Below are positions 31,953 through 39,423 of a stretch of DNA of 60,157 nt, in pieces. The stretch spans positions 1 to 60,157 of the forward strand of contig JAFSNR010000035.1 of NCBI GenBank assembly GCA_017443345.1, in the 5' to 3' direction. This stretch comes from Prevotella sp. Its GTDB lineage: Bacteria; Bacteroidota; Bacteroidia; Bacteroidales; Bacteroidaceae. Positions within the stretch are counted from its first letter, which is position 1. Each line of letters opens with the position of its first letter. A program made the position numbers and the translations under genes. Under the pieces are notes generated by a model. The model was not told the origin of the DNA and searched no databases. It saw nothing but the letters and a program-made list of their open reading frames with translations.

Positions 31953-34828
31953 TGAAAAAAGAAGCAAAATTGATACTCAGCGACGGCACGGTATTCTGCG
32001 GTTGGTCGTTTGGATTTGAAGGTGAAACCGTCGGCGAGGTGGTGTTCAACACCGCGATGACGGGCTATCCTGAGAGTCTGACAGACCCCAGCTATGCGGG
32101 ACAGATACTGGTGACGACATTCCCGCTGATAGGCAACTACGGCGTACCTGATACGGGCATCGGCGAGGACGGGCTCCCGCTATTTATGGAGAGTGACCGC
32201 ATCCATCCAAAAGCAATCGTCGTGGCAGATTATAGTGAGCAGTTTTCGCATTGGAATGCAAAGGAGTCATTAGCCGCTTGGCTGAAGCGCGAGAAGATTC
32301 CTGCTATTACTGGCATAGATACCCGACGCCTGACAAAGGTGTTGAGGGAACATGGTGTGATGATGGGGCGCGTGGTCGTTGAAGGTGCTACGATAGAATC
32401 ACAACAAACGGAAGAAGATTACGGATCTGTGAACTGGGCGGAGAAAGTCAGTTGTAAGGAAATCATTCGCTATAATGAGGGGGCTGGCAAGAGAGTTGTA
32501 TTAGTGGATTGCGGTGTGAAGGCCAATATTATTCGCTGTCTGGTCAGACGTGGTATAGAGGTGATTCGCGTACCTTGGGACTACGATTTCAATGCGCTCG
32601 ACTTCGATGGTCTTTTCTTGGCTAATGGTCCAGGCGACCCGGAACAATGTGGCAAGACGGTGGAGCATATCAGAACATTTTTGGAGAACGAGCAGGGGAA
32701 AAACGTCGGGGGAACCGACGGGCACACGCGGCCGTGCATGGGCATCTGTCTGGGCAACCAACTGCTGGCCCGTGCTGCTGGAGCCCAAACCTATAAGCTG
32801 AAATACGGTCATCGCTCGCACAACCAGCCTGTGCGTGAGGTGGGCACAAATCGTTGTTACATCACGAGTCAGAATCACGGCTATGCTGTGGATGACTCAA
32901 CACTGCCTGCTGACTGGGAGCCGCTGTTCGTCAATATGAATGATGGCTCGAATGAGGGTATTCGCCACAAGACGAATCCTTGGTTCTCGGCACAGTTTCA
33001 CCCCGAGGCCTGCTCTGGTCCTACGGATACAGAATGGATGTTTGACGAGTTCGTCAACTGCCTAAATGCAGTCCGAACGGGACGGACTCAGAGTCCGCTC
33101 CTTACGGACCAAGAGTCCGAACGAGACGGACTAAAAACGAACGGCATATCTAAAGTCCTGTTGTTGGGCTCTGGTGCCTTGAAGATTGGTCAGGCTGGTG
33201 AGTTTGACTACAGCGGTGCGCAGGCACTGAAGGCCTTAAAGGAAGAGGGAATCCATTCTGTGCTTATCAATCCGAATATAGCCACTGTACAGACTTCAAA
33301 AGACGTGGCAGATACTGTATATTTCCAACCCGTGACGCCAGAGTTCGTAGAGCGCGTCATCGAGAAGGAGCGCCCCGACGGTATCCTGTTGTCATTTGGC
33401 GGACAGACAGCCTTGAACTGTGGCGTGGAGCTCTACGAAAAGGGCGTATTAGAGAAATATGGCGTCGAAGTGTTAGGAACCCCCGTGCAGGCCATCATCG
33501 ACACGGAAGACCGCGACCTGTTTGTGAAGCGTCTCGACGAGATTGGTGTGAAGACCATCAAGAGCGAGGCATGTTCCTCTGTTGAAGAGGTACAAAAAGC
33601 GGCTCGCGAGTTGGGATTCCCCGTCATTCTGCGCGCCGCCTACGCCCTCGGTGGTCTCGGCTCTGGTTTCTGTGACAACGATGCGGAATTACTGGCGCAG
33701 GCCGAAGAAGCCTTCTCGTTCTCACCGCAGGTGTTAGTAGAAAAATCGCTGAAAGGCTGGAAGGAGATTGAGTACGAGGTGGTGCGCGACCGTTTTGACA
33801 ACTGTATCACCGTCTGCAATATGGAAAACTTCGACCCGCTGGGCATCCATACCGGCGAGTCGATCGTCGTCGCACCGAGTCAGACACTCTCGAACAGCGA
33901 GTACCATAAGCTGCGCGCCCTGGCCATCAAGATCATCCGACATATCGGCATCGTGGGTGAGTGTAACGTTCAATACGCCCTCGACCCCAACTCGGAGGAC
34001 TATCGCGTCATCGAGGTTAATGCCCGTCTGTCGCGTTCATCGGCACTGGCATCGAAGGCAACGGGCTATCCATTGGCGTTTGTTGCTGCCAAACTCGGAC
34101 TCGGTTATGGACTTTTCGACTTGAAAAATAGCGTCACCAAGACGACCTCTGCCTTCTTCGAGCCTGCCCTCGACTATGTGGTGGTAAAAATACCGCGTTG
34201 GGACCTCACCAAGTTCCATGGTGTCCGCCGCGAGCTCGGCTCATCGATGAAGAGTGTGGGCGAGGTGATGGCTATAGGACGTACCTTTGAGGAGGCACTA
34301 CAGAAGGGAATCCGCATGATTGGTCAGGGTATGCACGGGTTTGTGGAGAATCACGAAATTAAGATTGCAAACATTCAGAAATCTCTGCACGAGCCGACGG
34401 ATATGCGTATCTTTGTCGTATCGAAAGCATTAAAGATTGGCTACAGCGTTGAGCAGATTCATCAACTGACGATGATTGACCGTTGGTTCCTCGAAAAGTT
34501 AAAGCAGATCGTCGACATCGACCAGCATCTGAAGGAGAACGCCCTGCTTTCTGAGGTGTCGGAGTATATGGAACCCAACGAATTCATGGAATATTTGAGG
34601 TCGCCGGAAATATTTCCGCTATTACAGGCTGCCAAGGTCTACGGTTTCTCCGACTTCCAGATAGGCCGTGCCATAGGTCTGGAGAACCGTATGAAGATGG
34701 AACAGGCAGGCCTCACCGTCCGCAAGTGGCGAAAAAACCTCGGTCTCTTGCCTACCGTCAATCAGATAGACACCCTCGCAGCGGAATATCCCGCCCAGAC
34801 CAATTACCTATATTTGTCGTACCTTTAA
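31949..34828 (+). CDS. carA-carB': Carbamoyl-phosphate synthase: CarA fused to the N-terminal half of CarB
   Basis: 959 residues. Residues 1-370 are CarA: GVPDTGIGEDGLPLF, nucleophile Cys in MGICLGNQLLARAAG and His-Glu in AQFHPEACSGPTDTEWM. Residues 374-395 are encoded by a triple palindromic repeat. From residue 402 (KVLLLGSGALKIGQAGEFDY) it is CarB with the first ATP-grasp (ILRAAYALGGLGSGF, EVNARLSRSSALASKATGYP) and the oligomerisation domain, ending QIDTLAAEYPAQTNYLYLSYL. Full CarB is about 1,070 residues; here only about 558 are present, and the second ATP-grasp and the allosteric domain are absent. asnB starts 12 bases later, so the missing half is not nearby. Whether the half-CarB works as a dimer, is complemented elsewhere, or is dead is unknown. 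Confidence 0.85.
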   Translation: MMKKEAKLILSDGTVFCGWSFGFEGETVGEVVFNTAMTGYPESLTDPSYAGQILVTTFPLIGNYGVPDTGIGEDGLPLFMESDRIHPKAIVVADYSEQFSHWNAKESLAAWLKREKIPAITGIDTRRLTKVLREHGVMMGRVVVEGATIESQQTEEDYGSVNWAEKVSCKEIIRYNEGAGKRVVLVDCGVKANIIRCLVRRGIEVIRVPWDYDFNALDFDGLFLANGPGDPEQCGKTVEHIRTFLENEQGKNVGGTDGHTRPCMGICLGNQLLARAAGAQTYKLKYGHRSHNQPVREVGTNRCYITSQNHGYAVDDSTLPADWEPLFVNMNDGSNEGIRHKTNPWFSAQFHPEACSGPTDTEWMFDEFVNCLNAVRTGRTQSPLLTDQESERDGLKTNGISKVLLLGSGALKIGQAGEFDYSGAQALKALKEEGIHSVLINPNIATVQTSKDVADTVYFQPVTPEFVERVIEKERPDGILLSFGGQTALNCGVELYEKGVLEKYGVEVLGTPVQAIIDTEDRDLFVKRLDEIGVKTIKSEACSSVEEVQKAARELGFPVILRAAYALGGLGSGFCDNDAELLAQAEEAFSFSPQVLVEKSLKGWKEIEYEVVRDRFDNCITVCNMENFDPLGIHTGESIVVAPSQTLSNSEYHKLRALAIKIIRHIGIVGECNVQYALDPNSEDYRVIEVNARLSRSSALASKATGYPLAFVAAKLGLGYGLFDLKNSVTKTTSAFFEPALDYVVVKIPRWDLTKFHGVRRELGSSMKSVGEVMAIGRTFEEALQKGIRMIGQGMHGFVENHEIKIANIQKSLHEPTDMRIFVVSKALKIGYSVEQIHQLTMIDRWFLEKLKQIVDIDQHLKENALLSEVSEYMEPNEFMEYLRSPEIFPLLQAAKVYGFSDFQIGRAIGLENRMKMEQAGLTVRKWRKNLGLLPTVNQIDTLAAEYPAQTNYLYLSYL
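33070..33132. repeat. Triple palindromic repeat in the carA-carB linker
   Basis: Three hairpin units of AGTCCG-N7-CGGACT type (33070-33088, 33092-33110, 33114-33132), all within the reading frame. They encode VRTGRTQSPLLTDQESERDG, a linker unlike either conserved domain. Confidence 0.85.
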
Positions 34829-34840
34829 AATATAAAGATT

Positions 34841-36505
34841 ATGTGTGGAATCGTAGCAATATTAAATGTGAAGGAGCAGACGCATGAGCTCCGTGAAAAG
34901 GCGTTGAAGATGAGTCAGAAAATCCGTCATCGCGGACCTGACTGGAGTGGAATATACTGTGGCGGCAGTGCCATCCTCGCCCATGAGCGACTAAGCATCG
35001 TCGACCCAGAAAGTGGCGGACAACCGTTGTACTCGCCAGACCGCAAGCAGGTGCTTGCAGTCAACGGCGAAATCTATAACCATCAGGAGATTCGTCGCCG
35101 TTATGCAGGCCAGTACGAGTTTCAGACGGGTTCAGACTGCGAGGTTATCCTTGCGCTCTATCGCGAGAAGGGCATCAATTTCCTTGAAGACCTTAACGGC
35201 ATCTTTGCCTTTGTCCTCTACGACGAGGAGCGCGATGAGTTCCTGATAGCCCGCGACCCCATCGGCGTGATACCTCTTTATATCGGCTATGACAGCGACG
35301 GCACGGTCTATGTCGCCTCAGAACTGAAGGCTCTCGAAGGACAATGTGAGCGCTACGAGCCCTTCCTCCCTGGCCACTATTATTGGAGCGTGTCGCCTGG
35401 TATGAAATGGTATTACCGTCGTGACTGGATGCACTACGATGCTGTGAAGGACAATCCTGCCAGCGTTGAAGCCATCCGTGACGGTCTGACGGCTGCTGTG
35501 AAGCGTCAGTTGATGTCCGATGTGCCCTACGGCGTGCTGCTCTCGGGCGGACTCGATTCCTCTGTCATCTCTGCTATCGCTGAGAAATTCTCTGAGCATC
35601 GTATCGAGGACGACAGCAAGACAAAGGCTTACTGGCCTCGTCTGCACTCCTTTGCAGTGGGCCTGAAAGGTGCTCCCGATTTGGCTAAGGCCAAGATGGT
35701 GGCCGACCATATCGGTACCGTACACCACGAAATCAACTACACTATCCAAGAAGGTCTGGATGCTATCCGCGACGTCATCTATTTCATCGAGACTTACGAT
35801 GTAACTACCGTCCGTGCCTCTACGCCGATGTATCTGTTGGCGCGAGTCATCAAGTCGATGGGTATTAAGATGGTGCTTAGCGGTGAGGGTGCTGACGAGA
35901 TTTTCGGTGGTTACCTCTACTTCCACAAAGCCCCGTCGGCTCAGGCTTTCCACGAAGAGACTGTCCGTAAATTAGGAAAGCTCTATCTCTACGACTGTCT
36001 GCGCGCTAACAAGAGTCTGTCTGCCTGGGGTGTAGAGGGGCGTGTGCCTTTCCTCGACAAAGATTTTTTAGACGTCGCTATGCGCACCAATCCTGAGGCT
36101 AAGATGTGTCCAGGTCAGACGATGGAGAAGAAGATTGTGCGCGAAGCATTTGCCGACATGCTGCCCGCCGAAGTCGCCTGGCGACAGAAGGAGCAGTTCA
36201 GCGATGGCGTAGGCTATTCATGGATCGACACCTTAAAGGACATCACTTCCAAGGCTGTCAGCGATGAGCAGATGGCCCATGCTGCCGAGCGCTTCCCCAT
36301 CAACCCGCCGAAGAACAAAGAGGAATACTACTACCGCAGCATCTTCGCCGAGCATTTCCCCAGCGAGTCAGCAGCCAAGAGTGTCCCATCGGAAGCCTCC
36401 GTTGCCTGTTCTACAGCCATCGCCCTCGAATGGGATGCCGCCTTCAAAGGTATGAATGACCCCAGTGGCCGTGCAGTCAAAAGCGTGCACGAAATGGCAT
36501 ATTAA
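34841..36505 (+). CDS. asnB: Asparagine synthase B (glutamine-hydrolysing)
   Basis: 554 residues, the usual AsnB length. Converts aspartate, glutamine and ATP to asparagine. The class II amidotransferase nucleophile is Cys2 (MCGIVAILN), with LSIVDPESGGQPLYS and VNGEIYNHQE. The synthetase domain has the PP-loop GVLLSGGLDSSVISAIA near residues 230-246 and the motif MVLSGEGADEIFGGYLYF. It starts 12 bases after carAB and closes the run of four glutamine-using enzymes. No terminator is evident after it. Confidence 0.95.
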   Translation: MCGIVAILNVKEQTHELREKALKMSQKIRHRGPDWSGIYCGGSAILAHERLSIVDPESGGQPLYSPDRKQVLAVNGEIYNHQEIRRRYAGQYEFQTGSDCEVILALYREKGINFLEDLNGIFAFVLYDEERDEFLIARDPIGVIPLYIGYDSDGTVYVASELKALEGQCERYEPFLPGHYYWSVSPGMKWYYRRDWMHYDAVKDNPASVEAIRDGLTAAVKRQLMSDVPYGVLLSGGLDSSVISAIAEKFSEHRIEDDSKTKAYWPRLHSFAVGLKGAPDLAKAKMVADHIGTVHHEINYTIQEGLDAIRDVIYFIETYDVTTVRASTPMYLLARVIKSMGIKMVLSGEGADEIFGGYLYFHKAPSAQAFHEETVRKLGKLYLYDCLRANKSLSAWGVEGRVPFLDKDFLDVAMRTNPEAKMCPGQTMEKKIVREAFADMLPAEVAWRQKEQFSDGVGYSWIDTLKDITSKAVSDEQMAHAAERFPINPPKNKEEYYYRSIFAEHFPSESAAKSVPSEASVACSTAIALEWDAAFKGMNDPSGRAVKSVHEMAY

Positions 36506-36565
36506 CTATATGATGTCGCAAGAGTTAAAACAATCGAATAATTTGGTTATCTCAGACTTTTGTTA

Positions 36566-36574
36566 TACCTTTGC
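36566..36574 (+). promoter_or_regulatory. -7 box upstream of queH
   Basis: TACCTTTGC about 68 bases before the queH ATG. A second TAnnTTTG match (TAATTTTG, about 36621-36628) lies close to the start and could be the real one. Confidence 0.45.
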
Positions 36575-36641
36575 ACTTGGCAAAGGGGCATTGAACTGAT
36601 GACCGATAAACGGATTATTTATCGTAATTTTGCAGCGCAGA

Positions 36642-37247
36642 ATGAAAAAAACAGCGATACAGAAGCCAGAGGGACTCACAGAAGTGCTGTTGCATGCCTG
36701 TTGTGCGCCTTGTTCATCCGCCATTGTTGAGTGGATGCTGGCAAATGGTGTACGTCCCACCATCTTCTATTATAATCCTAACATCTACCCACGTGAAGAA
36801 TACGACATCCGTAAGAACGAGAGTAAACGGCATGCGGAGAGTCTTGGTCTCAGGTGGATTGATGGTGACTATGACCATGAGGCCTGGTTAGGAGGCGTCT
36901 GTGGTTTAGAGGGTGAGCCTGAGCGTGGCCGACGGTGCGAACAGTGTTTTACTCTTCGTCTGACAAGAGCTGCCCAGGAGGCAAAAACGTTAGGTCTGAC
37001 CTATTTTACAACGACTCTGGCCTCTTCCCGTTGGAAGAGTCTGGAGCAGATTGAACGAGCTGGTCATCTGGCAGAGAAGGCCGTCGAGGGAACGTTGTTT
37101 TGGGCACAGAACTGGCGAAAAGGCGGACTCTATGAGCGCCGTAACCAGTTGCTCAAAGAGTTCGCCTTCTATAATCAGCGATACTGTGGCTGCGAGTTCA
37201 GTCTGCGTCAGAGGGAACTACAGGAATCACAATCTTCCCAGCTTTGA
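36642..37247 (+). CDS. queH: Epoxyqueuosine reductase QueH
   Basis: 201 residues of the DUF208/QueH family. It reduces epoxyqueuosine in tRNA to queuosine. The conserved cysteines for the Fe-S/metal sites are in LLHACCAPCSSAI (Cys20, Cys21, Cys24), GRRCEQCFTLR and RYCGCEFSL. Other features: IFYYNPNIYPREEYDIRK and TTTLASSRWKS. A TTG 12 bases earlier is in frame, but MKKTAIQKPEGL at 36642 is the start. Its 3' end overlaps the convergent GH92 gene by 50 bases. The last 10 residues (LQESQSSQL) are poorly conserved tail. Confidence 0.9.
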   Translation: MKKTAIQKPEGLTEVLLHACCAPCSSAIVEWMLANGVRPTIFYYNPNIYPREEYDIRKNESKRHAESLGLRWIDGDYDHEAWLGGVCGLEGEPERGRRCEQCFTLRLTRAAQEAKTLGLTYFTTTLASSRWKSLEQIERAGHLAEKAVEGTLFWAQNWRKGGLYERRNQLLKEFAFYNQRYCGCEFSLRQRELQESQSSQL

Positions 37248-39423
37248 TGAGTTCGTCGTGCGTGATACGATAGCGCTTAGGTGCCTTCTTTGGTTCCTGA
37301 GCTGCCTCGATGACGATATCTCCGTTGGGATAGTATCGTTTGTCAAGGTGGAGTGTCACACGATCGAAAGCTGGTGCTGTCAAAGCGTATGAAGGTGATC
37401 CTGGACAGTCGGGATAGAGTCCCATCATCGAGAAGATGAGCCAGGTAGACATCGTACCACAATCGTCATTACCAGGGATGCCATTCGGCTTGTCTGAGTA
37501 GTGCTTGTTGATTAATTCACGTACAATCTTCTGTGTGCGCCATTCCTCACCCTTGAAGTAAGTGAAAAGGTAGGGATAGGCGATATCAGGCTCATTAGCA
37601 GGATCATAGAGACCTTCATCAAACACACGCTGCAGCTTGTCCACGAACTTCTTGTTGCCACCCATCAGTTTGGCGAATCCAAGGATGTCGTGGGGTACAT
37701 AGAAAGTGTAGTTCCACGCACTTCCCTCATGGAATCCAGGGGCGTTGGAGAAGTCTGCGCCATCCTTGGGATCGAAGGGCGTGAGGAAGGTGCCGTCCTG
37801 ATTGATGGGGCGCAGTGTACCTGATTCCTTCGAGTAATAATGCCGATAGCCCAGACTCTGCTGACGGAATCGCTTGGCATCTTCTTTCTTACCAAGGGCT
37901 TCTGCCAGATTAGCTAACGAAGCATCCGCAATGTAGTATTCGAGGGCATGACTGACGGAGTTGTCGCCTGACATATCAGCAGCATATTCGCCCATGGGTA
38001 CATAGCCACGTTTATAATAGTTGTCGACATCAGGACGCATCTTATTCTCCTTGGCAGGTAAGGTGGCCGACTTGTAGAAAGCCTCATAGGCAGTCTCGAT
38101 ATCAAAGTCGCGCAGACCCTTTAGCCATGTATCTGCAATAACGGGGATGGAAGGGTCACCCTCCATTGTCCATGTCTCACGTCCATAGAGTTCCCACTTG
38201 GGCATCCAACCCCATTCCTTGTACATCGAAATCATCGAACGCACCATGTCGAGCTGTTTGTCAGGGTAGAGGAGGGTCATCAGCTGACTGACGTTGCGAT
38301 AGGTATCCCAGAGCGAGAAGACGGTATAACGGTTACCCGTCGTGGAGCCAATCTTAAAGGATTCCATCTCAGGGTATTGGCCGTTGACATCCTGTAGGAT
38401 ATTGGGGTGGATCTGCGTGTGGTAGAGGGCTGTATAGAACATGCGTTTCTGGGCTTCAGTACCTCCCTCGACGGTGATGCGATTTAAGCAGTCTGCCCAT
38501 GTCTGACGAGCCTGCTGACGGATTTGCTCAAAGGCAAACTTGGGTTGCTCTGTATTCAGATTCTCACGGGCATTATCGATGGAAACAAACGAAACGCCCA
38601 TTTGTACCTCTATTTGTTCGCCTTCCGTGCAGTCATAATTAAAGTAGTAGCCCACATCGTCACCAGCCAGTTCCTTGCCATAGGTGGTGTAGAGTTTGTA
38701 CTTACCATTATCAGCATCCCAGTCTTTCTCTGGACCGTCCATCGGAGGCTGTTTCTTCCAGTAGCCTGACGAGACGGGCTTCTTGTTAACACGCATGACG
38801 AAATAGATGGGGAAAACAGCTTGGGGATTATAGCAGAAGGTACCCAAGAGGCGATACCCCTCAATCTCTGTATCGCTGACGCGTCGTACCATACCACCTA
38901 CCTCATTGGTGAGTCCATTACCCAAGTTCAGCAGAATATGGCTTTCGCCCTTAGGAAAGGTGAATCGTTCTGCAGAGGAACGCAGGGTGGAAGTGACCTC
39001 ACAGCGGATGCCGTACTTCTTCAGACTGACGGCATAATAACCAGGTGTGGCCTGTTCATCAGAATACTCTGAGCCGTAGTTGTGATAGTCTACATCGAGT
39101 TTACCTGTTGTGGGCATGGTCAACAACGTACCGAGTTCAGGACAGCCCACACCACTCAGTGTGACATGGGCAAAGCCCGTGAAGTATTTATTGGTATATT
39201 CGTAAGGAGCCGACCACCAACGTTTATCCTTATCGTATTGGTTCAAGTCACTGCCCATCACATTGAAGGGTACGACTGACATCATACCATTTGGACAGAC
39301 AGCCCCAGGATTACAGACGCTGTAGTTCGTGGTGCCGATAAAGGGATCGACATAGTCCACAGGCTGTTGGGCGGATAAAGGTAAACAGGTAAAAAGGTAA
39401 AAGGGTAAAAGGAACTTTTTCAT
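37198..39423 (-). CDS. GH92 family alpha-mannosidase (secreted)
   Basis: 741 residues with signal peptide and GH92 signatures: VDYVDPFIGTTNY, PGAVCPNGMMSVVPFN, the Ca-dependent catalytic-domain segments TVFSLWDTYRNVSQLMTLLYP and WMPKWELYGRETWTMEGDP, and GNDDCGTMSTWLIFSMMGLYPDCPG, which carries the acidic residues used as base. GH92 enzymes are exo-acting calcium-dependent alpha-mannosidases. Last gene of the PUL, overlapping GH3 by 4 bases (ATGA). Its signal-peptide core (FLLPFYLFTCLPL) is encoded by a 7-bp-period TTTTACC repeat. Confidence 0.9.
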   Translation of the reverse strand: MKKFLLPFYLFTCLPLSAQQPVDYVDPFIGTTNYSVCNPGAVCPNGMMSVVPFNVMGSDLNQYDKDKRWWSAPYEYTNKYFTGFAHVTLSGVGCPELGTLLTMPTTGKLDVDYHNYGSEYSDEQATPGYYAVSLKKYGIRCEVTSTLRSSAERFTFPKGESHILLNLGNGLTNEVGGMVRRVSDTEIEGYRLLGTFCYNPQAVFPIYFVMRVNKKPVSSGYWKKQPPMDGPEKDWDADNGKYKLYTTYGKELAGDDVGYYFNYDCTEGEQIEVQMGVSFVSIDNARENLNTEQPKFAFEQIRQQARQTWADCLNRITVEGGTEAQKRMFYTALYHTQIHPNILQDVNGQYPEMESFKIGSTTGNRYTVFSLWDTYRNVSQLMTLLYPDKQLDMVRSMISMYKEWGWMPKWELYGRETWTMEGDPSIPVIADTWLKGLRDFDIETAYEAFYKSATLPAKENKMRPDVDNYYKRGYVPMGEYAADMSGDNSVSHALEYYIADASLANLAEALGKKEDAKRFRQQSLGYRHYYSKESGTLRPINQDGTFLTPFDPKDGADFSNAPGFHEGSAWNYTFYVPHDILGFAKLMGGNKKFVDKLQRVFDEGLYDPANEPDIAYPYLFTYFKGEEWRTQKIVRELINKHYSDKPNGIPGNDDCGTMSTWLIFSMMGLYPDCPGSPSYALTAPAFDRVTLHLDKRYYPNGDIVIEAAQEPKKAPKRYRITHDELIKAGKIVIPVVPSDAD
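39376..39413. repeat. AGGTAAA heptamer repeat in the GH92 signal peptide
   Basis: About five 7-8 base units of AGGTAAA type on the plus strand encode, in reverse, the hydrophobic core of the signal peptide (FLLPFYLFTCLPL). Confidence 0.7.

Noticed and set aside
31949-34828. Complete carAB fusion enzyme like eukaryotic CAD
   Set aside because: Only one ATP-grasp domain is present after CarA; the second synthetase half and the allosteric domain are missing.
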